Shown piece after piece: positions 46,315-55,204 of a stretch of DNA of 64,000 nucleotides. A model generated the notes under the pieces. That model made no database searches, was not told where the DNA came from, and worked only from the letters and a program-made list of their open reading frames with translations. The stretch is from an uncultured Clostridia bacterium. GTDB lineage: Bacteria > Bacillota > Clostridia > Monoglobales > Monoglobaceae. The stretch is taken from positions 79,858 to 143,857 of the forward strand of contig CAKSFQ010000003.1 in the NCBI GenBank assembly GCA_934454115.1, given 5' to 3'. Every line of letters starts with the position of its first letter. Position 1 is the stretch's first letter. The position numbers and the translations under genes are program-made.

Positions 46315-47085
46315 TCATAAAAACTTTCGCATATGTCCCAATGCGTTTTTTTCCAGGCGTGATACCTGCGCCTGAGAAATACCGATTTCTTTTGCGACCT
46401 CCATTTGCGTCTTTCCCTCAAAAAAACGTAGATTTAAAATATGTCTTTCCCGTTGGCCAAGCTTTTTCATGGCTTCCTTTAACGAGATTTTTTCAAGCCA
46501 GGAATCATCAATGTTTTTTTCATCCTTCACCTGATCCATCACAAATACGGCGTCTGCGCCGTCATGATAGACCGGCTCCTGCAGAGAGAGCGGATCTAAA
46601 ATCGCGTCTAGCGCCGTAGCGACATCCTCTTTGGGAACGTCCAGCTCTTTGGCGATTTCTTCAATACCCGGTTCCCGTCCTGTGGCGGCAGTGATGCGTT
46701 CTTTGACCGAGAGCGCCCGATAAGCCGTGTCGCGGATCGACCGGCTGACGCGGATCGGGTTGTTATCGCGCAGGTAGCGACGGATTTCGCCGATAATCAT
46801 CGGCACAGCGTAGGTTGAAAACTTGACATCATGTGAGGTATCAAAGTTGTCCAGCGCTTTAATCAGCCCGATACAACCGATCTGAAACAGATCGTCGGCG
46901 TTTTCGCCGCGGTGGTGAAAACGCTGCAGAATGCTTAAAACAAGGCGTAGATTGCCGTAGATAAATTTTTGCCGCGCCTCCATATCGCCATTTTGAATTT
47001 TTTCAAACAGTTCCTTTTTTTCCGTCTCGGAAAGAATCGGTAATTTTGATGTATTGACTCCGCAGATCTCGACCTTGTTCATCAT
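46315..47085 (-). CDS. sigG: Sporulation sigma factor SigG
   Basis: 256 residues. The N-terminal VEICGVNTSKLP segment is characteristic of sigma-G. Region 2 (DDLFQIGCIGLIKALDNFD, FSTYAVPMIIGEIRRYLRD) and region 4 (EGKTQMEVAKEIGISQAQVSR) are intact. Sigma-G directs late forespore genes. It stands apart from a spoIIG operon, next to rpsT. AGGAG ribosome site. The intact gene suggests working sporulation, though other spo genes are outside the window. Confidence 0.93.
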   Translation of the reverse strand: MMNKVEICGVNTSKLPILSETEKKELFEKIQNGDMEARQKFIYGNLRLVLSILQRFHHRGENADDLFQIGCIGLIKALDNFDTSHDVKFSTYAVPMIIGEIRRYLRDNNPIRVSRSIRDTAYRALSVKERITAATGREPGIEEIAKELDVPKEDVATALDAILDPLSLQEPVYHDGADAVFVMDQVKDEKNIDDSWLEKISLKEAMKKLGQRERHILNLRFFEGKTQMEVAKEIGISQAQVSRLEKNALGHMRKFL

Positions 47086-47394
47086 TGCGCTCGCTCCTGT
47101 TTCTCTGAAATGGTGGCTCCAATTTCAGTATTGGCAACGCATGATTTTTTATACTGTCGAAGCGATATAATCCTTGTCGAAACAGGTGCGGCTTTTAAAT
47201 TTTAAGATTTACTTTTTAGCATGATCTGAATGGATCCCTTTGGACGGTTGAGATTTATTCTTTCAGACGGATGTTCGTGATTCCCTTTTGCAATGCAGTA
47301 AAAATTGCAGACAGATATGTTAATCCAGGATATATTAAATCGGTTCATAGTAAGACTTGACATATTAAGATGCAATGTGTCGCTACGACAGACC
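47086..47394. other. sigG upstream intergenic region
   Basis: About 310 bases without a credible gene; one minus-strand frame (47202-47432) has no homology I recognise and no good ribosome site. A minus-strand GTATA near 47140 could be part of a sigma-F/G-type promoter, but the -10 is not clear. Confidence 0.4.
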
Positions 47395-47562
47395 TTAAGA
47401 ATGATTCTGCTCATTTGTGCGGCAGACAGCAATCACGGCAAGCGTGTCGGCAAGTTGCGTTAAAGCGGCGGCAAAAAGTGCAAGCTCCGCATCGTTCAAC
47501 TGATTTGCAATGCTGAGCGCAAGTGCATGGACGCCGCTGGAAAATGTGTTAGACGGATTCAT
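47395..47562 (-). CDS. Small DUF6774-like protein
   Basis: 55 residues from the ATG at 47562, 8-9 bases after AGGGG. The helical segment ANQLNDAELALFAAALTQLADTLA resembles small clostridial proteins of the DUF6774 type, which have no known function. It is cysteine-poor and soluble. The short length and single recognisable helix limit certainty. Confidence 0.55.
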   Translation of the reverse strand: MNPSNTFSSGVHALALSIANQLNDAELALFAAALTQLADTLAVIAVCRTNEQNHS

Positions 47563-47595
47563 CCCCATCACCCCTTTTATGATATGATGCAATAA

Positions 47596-47622
47596 AAAAA
47601 GGGTGCCAATGCATCCCTTTTT
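47596..47622 (-). terminator. Terminator of the HAD hydrolase gene
   Basis: Minus strand AAAAAGGG / CCCTTTTT stem around an 11-base loop, then more T. Located just after the HAD gene stop. Confidence 0.7.
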
Positions 47623-47624
47623 GC

Positions 47625-48287
47625 TCACTTTTTTGGTATTAACGAGTCATAGCGCAAAATAATGTCCGTGACGCCCGGCGCGCTTTGAAAAAGCTGCGGC
47701 GGAGCAGAAGAGGCAACGGCAACGATTTTTCCTATGCCGGCCGCATGTGCCGCGGCAATGCCGGAGAGCGCATCCTCAAACACAGTGCAATCCTTTGGTA
47801 AAATACCGATTTTGGCAGCGGCACGCAAATAGATATCCGGGTGCGGCTTTCCCGGAAAGCTGCCATCCTCATAAACGCAGCGCTCCTTTTGAAACCAGCG
47901 GGAAAGCGGAAAATGCGTAAAATAAAATTCCAGATTTTTAAGATCGGAAGAAGTTGCGATGGTGACCGGGATTTGATTTTCTTTTAAGTAATCCAGATAT
48001 TCTGCGGCGCCGGGCGCCAAGTGCAGCGTTTTGGGATCAGAGAGGCAGAGACGGCGGTAATGCTCCTCTTTTTCTTCACCCATTTGTGTCAGCTCGTCGT
48101 CAGTGGGTTCCCGGTTTAATAAATAGGTCAGAATCAGACGGTTGTTTCGTCCAAGCATGGAAGTCTGAAATTCCTGTTCCGTAACCGGCCGGCCGAGCAA
48201 CTGCTCCCCGTATTGCATCCAGGCCTGTTTGTGCTTGGGGGTATCATAAAACAATGTTCCGTTAAAATCGAAAATAACACCCTGCAT
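47625..48287 (-). CDS. HAD-superfamily phosphatase (beta-phosphoglucomutase-like)
   Basis: 220 residues from the ATG at 48287, with GGAGAAC upstream. The nucleophile motif is FDFNGTLF (D8 and D/N10 region: the usual second Asp is Asn here), motif II is TIATSSDL, and motif III/IV appear as KPHPDIYL and VFEDALSGI. The D-F-N variant in place of D-x-D is unusual, since the second Asp normally acts as the general acid; N there is typical of phosphonatase-like or low-activity members. Substrate unknown. Confidence 0.8.
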   Translation of the reverse strand: MQGVIFDFNGTLFYDTPKHKQAWMQYGEQLLGRPVTEQEFQTSMLGRNNRLILTYLLNREPTDDELTQMGEEKEEHYRRLCLSDPKTLHLAPGAAEYLDYLKENQIPVTIATSSDLKNLEFYFTHFPLSRWFQKERCVYEDGSFPGKPHPDIYLRAAAKIGILPKDCTVFEDALSGIAAAHAAGIGKIVAVASSAPPQLFQSAPGVTDIILRYDSLIPKK

Positions 48288-48313
48288 AAAATTACGTTCT
48301 CCTTCCATTATGC

Positions 48314-48346
48314 AAAATGCCGGTTTCAAACGAAACCGGCATTTTT
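48314..48346 (-). terminator. Terminator of rpmE
   Basis: Perfect stem of 14 bp, AAAATGCCGGTTTC / GAAACCGGCATTTT, loop of 4. It lies 37 bases after the rpmE stop on the minus strand. Confidence 0.85.
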
Positions 48347-48382
48347 ATCATTCTTAAGATCGGTGCGTTTTTTTTGGAAACC

Positions 48383-48586
48383 TTATTTATCCAAACCGAA
48401 ACGCTTTCTGAACTTGTCAACACGACCGCCGGTATCAACCAGCTTCTGCTTACCGGTGTAGAAGGGGTGACAAGCAGAACAAATTTCAATACGAATATCC
48501 TCTTTTGTAGAGCCGGTCTCAATAACATTACCGCAGGCGCATTTGATGGTGGTCTGCTTATAATCGGGATGAATACCCTGTTTCAC
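48383..48586 (-). CDS. rpmE: 50S ribosomal protein L31 (zinc-binding type)
   Basis: 67 residues starting GTG, 8 bases after GAGGTG. The zinc ligands are C16 and C18 (CACGN) and C35 and C38 (CSACHPF), so it is the C+ form. FYTGKQK and [10 protein letters not shown] close the protein. It bridges the ribosomal subunits. Confidence 0.96.
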   Translation of the reverse strand: MKQGIHPDYKQTTIKCACGNVIETGSTKEDIRIEICSACHPFYTGKQKLVDTGGRVDKFRKRFGLDK

Positions 48587-48659
48587 GATGTTTCACCTCT
48601 TTCAATCTATAAAGTCAGTCATTGTCATACATAATATACTCACAATGCAAGCGTGAAAC

Positions 48660-48688
48660 ATTATAGCATAACAAAATATAAAATGCAA
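48660..48688 (-). promoter_or_regulatory. Promoter of rpmE
   Basis: Minus strand TTGCAT (48688-48683), 17-base spacer, TATAAT (48665-48660). Confidence 0.75.
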
Positions 48689-48723
48689 GTTTTTTTTCAA
48701 AAAAATCAAATGTTTTTTGAAAA

Positions 48724-49824
48724 TTAGTCACCAAGGCACATTCCAATGCCGCGTGCAGCGCGAATCCAGTAACTGTCCTCTTCAACGGCCTTATTCTTGC
48801 CGATGACATTTTCTAAGGAATCATAACCAAGCTCTGCGCCGTTTAATACAACCATATTGCCGAACTTGCCCTGCATCAGCAGTTCTACGGCGTAGGTGCC
48901 GTAGCGGGTGGACAAAATACGGTCGTTTGCAGTCGGCGTACCGCCCCTCTGTACATGGCCTAAGATGGTGGCGCGGCTCTCTAAACCGGTCAGACGCTCC
49001 AGCTGCTCCGATACAACCTCACCGATGCCGCCGAGACGAATCGGATCCGGGCTGTCCGCGACAACCTTGGATACAACGACATCGCCGCCCTTCGGCTTTG
49101 CGCCCTCCGCAACAACAACCAGCGCAAAGTTCTTGCCTCTCGCGCGGTTTGCCTTAATGGCATCTGCAACCTTATTGATATCATAAGGGATCTCAGGAAT
49201 CAGCGCGGCGTCACAGCCGCCGGCAAGTGCGGAGGCGATTGCAATAAATCCTGCATAACGGCCCATAACCTCAACCACGATAACGCGGCTATGAGATTCT
49301 GCTGTGGTACGCAGACGGTCAATGGACTCCGTTGCGGTAGCAACTGCGGTATCAAAACCAAAGGTGGTATCGGTCGATGCCAGATCGTTATCGATCGTCT
49401 TAGGAACGCCGATTACCTTAACGCCCTTTCTGGAAAAGTCGCGGCCACTGGTTAAGGTGCCGTCGCCGCCGATGACAACCAGCGCGTCGATGCCGGCCTT
49501 CTTCAGGTTTTCAACGCCGACATCCGATACGTCGCCATGCTGCTCCTGTCCGTGTTCATCAACATAAGTATAATCAAACAGGTTATCCTTATTGGAGCTG
49601 TATAAAATCGTGCCGCCCTTTGAAATGGTACCGGAAATTGTGTTTAAATCAAGCTTTACAAATTCATCGCCGCCAAGATACAGACCGCGGTAACCATGCT
49701 TAATCCCAACAACCTCCAGGCCGTACTTTTGAATCGCGGTCTTTGTTACGGCGCGAATTACCGCATTCAAACCGGGGCAGTCGCCGCCGGCGGTCATAAC
49801 ACCAATTCTTTTAACTTCACTCAT
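48724..49824 (-). CDS. pfkA: 6-phosphofructokinase
   Basis: 366 residues, longer than the 320 of Bacillus PfkA. Motifs are MTAGGDCPGLNAVI, IGGDGTLTSG and GVPKTIDNDL, with GHVQRGG. The Gly in GGDGT favours ATP over pyrophosphate, whereas the Lys in PKTIDND is shared with pyrophosphate enzymes; this G/K pair is that of the ATP-using group III enzymes, which often lack PEP inhibition. It phosphorylates fructose 6-phosphate. Confidence 0.95.
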   Translation of the reverse strand: MSEVKRIGVMTAGGDCPGLNAVIRAVTKTAIQKYGLEVVGIKHGYRGLYLGGDEFVKLDLNTISGTISKGGTILYSSNKDNLFDYTYVDEHGQEQHGDVSDVGVENLKKAGIDALVVIGGDGTLTSGRDFSRKGVKVIGVPKTIDNDLASTDTTFGFDTAVATATESIDRLRTTAESHSRVIVVEVMGRYAGFIAIASALAGGCDAALIPEIPYDINKVADAIKANRARGKNFALVVVAEGAKPKGGDVVVSKVVADSPDPIRLGGIGEVVSEQLERLTGLESRATILGHVQRGGTPTANDRILSTRYGTYAVELLMQGKFGNMVVLNGAELGYDSLENVIGKNKAVEEDSYWIRAARGIGMCLGD

Positions 49825-49916
49825 GAAAACTACCTCCTAAAATATGTTTGTGCGCTTTAAAAAGCGCCGGTTGGCAAATCATAAAATCCGTAGACGTGAC
49901 TGGAAAGGATATATCC

Positions 49917-49945
49917 ATCTTACTCGTCATACACAGTGTATGCAA
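49917..49945 (-). promoter_or_regulatory. pfkA promoter with a palindromic operator
   Basis: Minus strand TTGCAT (49945-49940), 17-base spacer, TAAGAT (49922-49917). The perfect palindrome CATACAC-A-GTGTATG (49928-49942) fills most of the spacer and overlaps the -35, a classic repressor site. The regulator is not known. Confidence 0.6.
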
Positions 49946-50455
49946 AAGCCTTCTATACAGTTTATCCAAAAATCCAAAATCTTATCAGCAGTATGATTTT
50001 GCTGCGTTTCAGAACCATTTTACTGCAAATGAAATAAGATTCAAAGTCTAGTTTACAATATTTGAGGATATTTTGCAAGACAAAATTTGATATTTTTTTA
50101 ACCAACTCAACATTTTGGTAAATTATACAAAAAATAATTCTGTATAAAAGGAATTTGGATAAAAAAGTGTGAATTATGCCGAATAAAATTTCGTAGAATA
50201 AAAAATTCTGCCAAATCAAAAAAGGAAAACGTTTTTTTATCTGCAATTTGGCAGATTGGTTTTTTGAAAAAAGAACCATTTTTGTCAGTGGTCAATATGG
50301 TGAAAAAAAGCCGAAAATCATGAATTTTTTGTATAAAAAGCCATTGCATACAGGGTTTCAAATAGTGTATAATAAGCGAGAGGAAAAAGAGATGCGAGAG
50401 AGGTTGCCTGGGGTGGGCAACGCAGATTATAAACCAAAGGAAAGGGTGCAGAAAA
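49946..50455. other. pfkA-kdgA intergenic region
   Basis: About 510 bases, strongly AT-rich from 49980 to 50340. It contains a stem TCTGCCAAAT (50207-50216) / ATTTGGCAGA (50246-50255) and the kdgA promoter. I see no gene; short open frames here are AT-driven. Confidence 0.5.
50344..50373 (+). promoter_or_regulatory. Promoter of kdgA-kdgK
   Basis: TTGCAT (50344-50349), 18-base spacer, TATAAT (50368-50373). Confidence 0.7.
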
Positions 50456-51100
50456 TTGGAAAAGGAAAAAGTAATTACTAAAATGACAGAGGCCGGCCTG
50501 GTTGCGGTTGTACGCGCCAATACGGCAGAAGAAGCCATTCGGATCAGTGACGCCTGCTTAGAGGGCGGATGCCCGTCTATCGAATTGACGTTTACGGTGC
50601 CCGGTGCGCACAAGGTCATTGAGGCGCTGGCAAACAAGTATCAAAACGGCGAGATGCTGCTCGGCGCCGGAACGGTGCTCGACAGTGAGACGGCGCGTCA
50701 GGCAATTTTATCCGGTGCAAACTATGTTGTAAGCCCCGGCTTTAATCCGGAGGCCGCAAAGCTTTGTAACCGTTACCGCGTGCCCTATCTGCCCGGCTGT
50801 ATGACGATTACTGAGGTGCTGACCGCTATGGAGGCCGGCGCTGATATCGTAAAGATCTTCCCGGCGGATTTGTTCGGACCCAAAATCATTAAGGATATCA
50901 GGGGGCCGCTGCCGTACGCAAAGATGATGCCGACCGGCGGTGTTGATGTTGATAACGTGGATCAGTGGATCAAGGCCGGTGCGGTTGCTGTCGGCGCGGG
51001 TTCTTCGTTAACCAAGGGCGCAAAGACCGGCGACTATGCCGCAATTACCGCTACCGCAAAAGAATTTATCAAAAAGATCAAGGAAGCGCGCGCTCAGTAA
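50456..51100 (+). CDS. kdgA: 2-dehydro-3-deoxyphosphogluconate (KDPG) aldolase
   Basis: 214 residues from TTG 50456. The Schiff-base lysine is in DIVKIFPADLFGP (about 138), the catalytic Glu in SIELTFTVPGA, and GAGTVLDSETA is conserved. It splits KDPG to pyruvate and glyceraldehyde 3-phosphate, the last step of hexuronate and pectin-product breakdown. kdgK follows. Confidence 0.94.
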   Translation: MEKEKVITKMTEAGLVAVVRANTAEEAIRISDACLEGGCPSIELTFTVPGAHKVIEALANKYQNGEMLLGAGTVLDSETARQAILSGANYVVSPGFNPEAAKLCNRYRVPYLPGCMTITEVLTAMEAGADIVKIFPADLFGPKIIKDIRGPLPYAKMMPTGGVDVDNVDQWIKAGAVAVGAGSSLTKGAKTGDYAAITATAKEFIKKIKEARAQ

Positions 51101-51150
51101 TTGATTAGCGCAGGTACATAAAAACTGAAAAAGAGAAGGAGAGTTTAACA

Positions 51151-52182
51151 ATGGCAAAAGTAGTTACCATGGGTGAAATCATGCTCAGATTATCCACGCC
51201 CGGAAACCAAAAGTTTATTCAGGCAGACGAGTTCGATGTATGTTACGGCGGCGGTGAGGCGAATGTTGCCGTTTCGCTTGCAAATTACGGTCATGACGCG
51301 AGCTTTGTAACCAAGGTGCCGGAAAATCCGATCGGTGAATGTGCGGTTGCTGCGCTGCGTAAGATGAATGTTGATACCGGATTCATCGCAAGGGGCGGCG
51401 AGCGTCTTGGCATTTACTTTTTAGAGAGCGGCAGCGCAATGCGTGCCTCCAACGTGGTTTATGACCGTGCACATTCTTCCATTGCAACGGCTACGGCTGC
51501 GGATTTTGATTTTGACGCGATTTTTGACGGGGTGGATTGGTTCCACTTTACCGGGATTACGCCGGCTGTATCGGACGCTGCGGCAGAGCTGACCGAGGCG
51601 GCGCTGAAGGCTGCAAAGGCAAAGGGTGTTAAGGTGTCGGTTGACCTTAACTTCAGAAAGAAACTGTGGAGCAGCGAAAAAGCGCAGAAGGTTATGACAA
51701 ATCTGATGCAGTATGTTGACGTTTGCATCGGCAACGAAGAGGATGCAGAGAAGGTGCTGGGCTTTAAGCCGGGCGCAACCGATGTAACCAGCGGCGATTT
51801 GGAGCTGGCCGGTTATGAGGATATCTTTAAGCAGATGGTAGAAAAGTTTAACTTTGAATATGTCATCAGCTCTTTGCGTGTCAGCCACAGTGCATCGGAT
51901 AACGGCTGGTCGGCTTGCATCTACTCCAGAGATACTAAGGAATTCTACCATTCCAGAGAATATCGGGTACGCCCGATTGTTGATCGCGTCGGCGGCGGCG
52001 ATTCTTTTGCCGGCGGTACGATCTGCGGATTTTTGGACGGCAAGAACTTTAAGGACGCACTGGAATTTGGCGTGGCGGCTTCTGCCCTGAAACATACCAT
52101 TCCCGGTGACTTTAACCTGGTATCCCGTGCCGATGTTGAAAACCTTGCCGGCGGCGACGGCAGCGGCCGCGTACAAAGATAA
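51151..52182 (+). CDS. kdgK: 2-dehydro-3-deoxygluconokinase
   Basis: 343 residues, PfkB-family sugar kinase. N-terminal GGGEANVAVSLANYG and the ATP/anion-hole motif DRVGGGDSFAGG with the catalytic Asp are clear. Adjacent to kdgA, it should phosphorylate KDG to KDPG. No uronate isomerase or mannonate dehydratase is in the window. Confidence 0.92.
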   Translation: MAKVVTMGEIMLRLSTPGNQKFIQADEFDVCYGGGEANVAVSLANYGHDASFVTKVPENPIGECAVAALRKMNVDTGFIARGGERLGIYFLESGSAMRASNVVYDRAHSSIATATAADFDFDAIFDGVDWFHFTGITPAVSDAAAELTEAALKAAKAKGVKVSVDLNFRKKLWSSEKAQKVMTNLMQYVDVCIGNEEDAEKVLGFKPGATDVTSGDLELAGYEDIFKQMVEKFNFEYVISSLRVSHSASDNGWSACIYSRDTKEFYHSREYRVRPIVDRVGGGDSFAGGTICGFLDGKNFKDALEFGVAASALKHTIPGDFNLVSRADVENLAGGDGSGRVQR

Positions 52183-52204
52183 GATAGGTACGAAAAAAAG
52201 ATAT

Positions 52205-52250
52205 GCAGCATAGCGCACGGCCGCTGTGCTGCTTTCTTGGTTTTTAAAAA
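52205..52250 (+). terminator. Terminator after kdgK
   Basis: GCAGCATAGC (52205-52214) pairs with GCTGTGCTGC (52223-52232) with one wobble pair, followed by the T-rich TTTCTTGGTTTTT. Confidence 0.8.
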
Positions 52251-52296
52251 CGTATTGGAATTTTAATAATTCCTTAACAAATATGAAATCATTCTT

Positions 52297-52305
52297 TGCT
52301 ATAAT
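52297..52305 (+). promoter_or_regulatory. Extended -10 promoter of the adaptor gene
   Basis: TGCTATAAT, an extended -10 box, 113 bases before the start codon; -35 poorly matched. Confidence 0.55.
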
Positions 52306-52417
52306 AAGAAAGTAAAATGGGTAGGTGTGCGGATGCCGAACCGTATTATGTTTCATTTCCGTGCGCCCGGATTGGTGTGTTTTTCAGAACAAATTACACC
52401 TTTTAGGAGGTATCATA

Positions 52418-54295
52418 ATGGCTGATTGGCAGCGAAAGATCGGATTATCGAAAAAGAAGAAGGAACCGGAAAAAATTGAGGATTTTGTCTTATACGGCGA
52501 TGATGACGCTGATGGGAAAGAAACGGAGGGCGTTGATGCGGCGCCGGAGTCCACGGAGCTTTTTGAGACCGCACAGTTAGACCTTGCTAAGATCAGCGAA
52601 GAGGAGAAGAAGGCGGAAGAGATGCCAGAGGAAAATGCAGAAGAAAATGCAGTTGCTTTTTCTTGCCCGGAGGAGGAGGCCTATTTTTCGTCGGTGCCGC
52701 AGGTGATTGACGAACCTGCGCCCAAAAAACTGTCTGTCTTTTTGCGGCCGCAAAGCAAGAAGTCCATATTGATGGGTTCCGGAATTGCCGCCGGTGCAAT
52801 TGTTTTGATTGCCGCCGTTGTTGTGGTGTTTTCGGTTGTGATGAATCCGCTGCACGGGTATACCGAGGTCACGGTCGCCAAAGGAAATGTGATTCCGTCG
52901 ATGAATACCAGCGGCGTAATGGAAGCAAATGCGTATTATTCGATTACCTCATTGGTATCGGGTACCGTGGAGGAATCCAAGCCGGAGGTCGGTGACCGGG
53001 TGGAAGCAGGCGCCGTGCTATACAAATTGGATGATACCGAGGCGCAGCTGTCACTCAAACGAGCACAGAACCAGTTGGATAAATCCAAAGCGATCGGCGC
53101 ATCCAGTAAAGTGTCAACCTCTCGGATTTACGCCGGCGAAAGCGGTGTGATTCAAACCCTGAATATCAAATCAGGCAGCAGCGTTTCGGCCGGACAAATT
53201 GTTGCAACGATTTTAAAAAGTGACGGCAATGCGGTTTCCGTGACCTCGTCGGTCAGCGGCACGGTTTCTTCGGTCAGTGTCAGCCGCGGCAGATCAGTCA
53301 CGGCAGGGACGCTTATTGCCAGCGTGACGGATGATACCACTCTGATAAATCAGAAAACAAACACATACGATCAAAAGAGCAATGAATATGATGTCGAGGC
53401 TGCAAAAAAGCAGTTGGAGAATTACACCATTAAATCGCCGGTCAGCGGCATCGTTACGCAGAAAAATGCCAAGGTAGGCGACAATGTTGCGATTACGAAT
53501 CTGGATAATCCCATGATGGTGATCGTGGATATGAACTCCATGAAGTTTACCTTCCCTGCCGATGAAAAGCAGGTCATGGATCTGGAGGTCGGACAAAACG
53601 CGATTATTACCACGGATTCCATTCCCAATGAGACATTCGCCGGTGAGGTAAGCCGGGTATCGCACGAAGGCAAGCAGGATGATGAAGGAAACGTTCGGTT
53701 TGAGATTGATGTAACGATTGATGAACCCGGTGATTTAAAGGCCGGTATGACCGTGCAGGCAAAGATCGTTTTGGATTCTGCGACCAACGTGATGTACCTT
53801 CCGGAAAAGGCGTTGCTGGAGGCAGATGGGCAGAATGCGGTTGTGCTTGTCAAAGGGGATAAACTGGCAGAGGATACGTCTGACGACAAGGATGGCGGCG
53901 CAAGCGATGAAGAGCTTGCTTTTCCGTGGATTAAGGTGCCTAAAGGCTGTCGTTTGGTTACGGTACGCTACGGAATCACAGACGGCACCAATGTAGAGAT
54001 CATCTCCGGCCTTGCACAGGGAAATGTAGTTGTATACAATCCCAAGTGGGAGACTAAGGACTTGATTCCGAGCAGTGCGACGGCGACACCGTCCCCTGCA
54101 AAATCGAACCGGGATACATCGGATACCGATCGCACAGAGTCGCCGAGCGCGACTGCATCTGCAGCTCCGCGGGAAGAGGATGCCGTTGTGGATGAGGAGA
54201 TCAAACGCCAGATTCAGCAAAAGATTATGGAAAGGCAAAACGGTGAAACCGATGCGCCGAATGTGACAAAAAAGCCGATCGGCGTATCCCTTTAA
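52418..54295 (+). CDS. HlyD/MacA-type efflux adaptor with long cytoplasmic N-terminus
   Basis: 625 residues from ATG 52418 behind TAGGAGG. A charged, acidic cytoplasmic region (1-115) precedes one membrane helix (117-141). Outside follow a split lipoyl domain (YYSITSLVSGTVEESKP, AGESGVIQTLNIKSGSSVSAG), a short helical hairpin, a beta-barrel part, and a Ser/Thr/Pro/Ala-rich tail (about 570-625). Two consecutive lipoyl-like segments are unusual. No MacB-type ATPase or permease follows, so the partner is elsewhere. Confidence 0.8.
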   Translation: MADWQRKIGLSKKKKEPEKIEDFVLYGDDDADGKETEGVDAAPESTELFETAQLDLAKISEEEKKAEEMPEENAEENAVAFSCPEEEAYFSSVPQVIDEPAPKKLSVFLRPQSKKSILMGSGIAAGAIVLIAAVVVVFSVVMNPLHGYTEVTVAKGNVIPSMNTSGVMEANAYYSITSLVSGTVEESKPEVGDRVEAGAVLYKLDDTEAQLSLKRAQNQLDKSKAIGASSKVSTSRIYAGESGVIQTLNIKSGSSVSAGQIVATILKSDGNAVSVTSSVSGTVSSVSVSRGRSVTAGTLIASVTDDTTLINQKTNTYDQKSNEYDVEAAKKQLENYTIKSPVSGIVTQKNAKVGDNVAITNLDNPMMVIVDMNSMKFTFPADEKQVMDLEVGQNAIITTDSIPNETFAGEVSRVSHEGKQDDEGNVRFEIDVTIDEPGDLKAGMTVQAKIVLDSATNVMYLPEKALLEADGQNAVVLVKGDKLAEDTSDDKDGGASDEELAFPWIKVPKGCRLVTVRYGITDGTNVEIISGLAQGNVVVYNPKWETKDLIPSSATATPSPAKSNRDTSDTDRTESPSATASAAPREEDAVVDEEIKRQIQQKIMERQNGETDAPNVTKKPIGVSL

Positions 54296-54355
54296 AAAAA
54301 TGTCAAAGGGTATTGCGTTTTGAGATGATGCGACCCCATAAAGTCAGACTTTGAC

Positions 54356-54390
54356 AACGCAGCAGTTTGGATGACTGCTGCGTTGTTTTT
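54356..54390 (+). terminator. Terminator after the adaptor gene
   Basis: Perfect 11-bp stem AACGCAGCAGT / ACTGCTGCGTT, 7-base loop and GTTTTT. Confidence 0.92.
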
Positions 54391-54435
54391 CTCTCTGTAT
54401 TGCGGGGATGTTCGCAGACGGGGCGGAGAACAAAA

Positions 54436-55104
54436 TCAGTTCGCTGATTTTGTGAGCGTAAAATGGTTTTTGTGAAAGGTGAGGACACCCTCGTTTTGCA
54501 GCTTTGACAATACAGCGGAAAGCGCACTGCGGTCGGCGGCAAGATAGTCGGCCAGTTCCTGACGATTTAAGGGGATCGAAAAGGAAAGGCTGTTTTGCAG
54601 CACCGACTGTTGGCTGAGGTAGGAAATAATTTTTTCCCTAAGACTGCGCTTTGACAAGTGACGGATTCGTTCGGTAAAGAAAATATTTTTCTTTGCCAAA
54701 AATCTTAAGAGGTTCGATAAAACATAAGCCGCGGTTTGGCTTTGATTTTGGAAGTCAAATTGTATCTTCCGATAATCAATCCAAAGGACGGCGCTGTCTT
54801 TGGCGGCCAATACCGATACGGTAAATGGGTGATCGGCACAGGTGAATGCCTCGCCAAAAAGCGCGCCGGGCAGAATCTGATGCAGCAAAACACTGTTCCC
54901 CTCATAGTCGGTCTGTCGGATTTGCGCGATGCCGGATAATAAAATGCCAATCTGCTGCGACGCATCGCCGTGAAGAACCAAAGCGGCGCCTTTGTTGTAG
55001 GTTTGTAATTTTGCATCGGATTCTTCCAGGAAGGCGGCAATCATTGCTTCGTTAAATTGAAAAAAAAGGGGACATTTTGTAAGAATTTTAAAATATTCCT
55101 TCAT
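54436..55104 (-). CDS. Crp/Fnr-family transcriptional regulator
   Basis: 222 residues: an N-terminal cyclic-nucleotide-binding-like barrel (GAALVLHGDASQQIGILLSG, LPGALFGEAFTCADHPF) and a C-terminal winged helix (NRQELADYLAADRSALSAVL). The Fnr N-terminal cysteine cluster is absent, so it does not sense oxygen by that route. It is divergent to the ferredoxin gene with a shared 100-base region holding a palindrome, suggesting it controls that gene and itself. HcpR-like nitrosative-stress regulation is possible but no hcp gene is here. Confidence 0.85.
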   Translation of the reverse strand: MKEYFKILTKCPLFFQFNEAMIAAFLEESDAKLQTYNKGAALVLHGDASQQIGILLSGIAQIRQTDYEGNSVLLHQILPGALFGEAFTCADHPFTVSVLAAKDSAVLWIDYRKIQFDFQNQSQTAAYVLSNLLRFLAKKNIFFTERIRHLSKRSLREKIISYLSQQSVLQNSLSFSIPLNRQELADYLAADRSALSAVLSKLQNEGVLTFHKNHFTLTKSAN

Positions 55105-55118
55105 TTTTTACTCCTTTG

Positions 55119-55165
55119 GTTGTAGATACAACATACTTTTATCCTCTCGTTTTGTATAGTATAAT
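55119..55165 (+). promoter_or_regulatory. Divergent regulatory region with palindromic operator
   Basis: The 14-base palindrome GTTGTAGATACAAC (55119-55132) lies between the Crp/Fnr gene and the ferredoxin gene. A -10 box TATAAT is at 55160-55165 with a weak -35 (TTTTAT, 55137-55142), so the palindrome sits just upstream of the -35, a typical position for activation by Crp-type proteins. Confidence 0.55.
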
Positions 55166-55204
55166 CAGAAAGTCAGAAAACCATTAAATTAAGGAGGAAA
55201 TCAA

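Noticed and set aside
47202..47432. Minus-strand open frame upstream of sigG
   Set aside because: No ribosome site, AT-driven composition and overlap with the better-supported small gene at 47395-47562.
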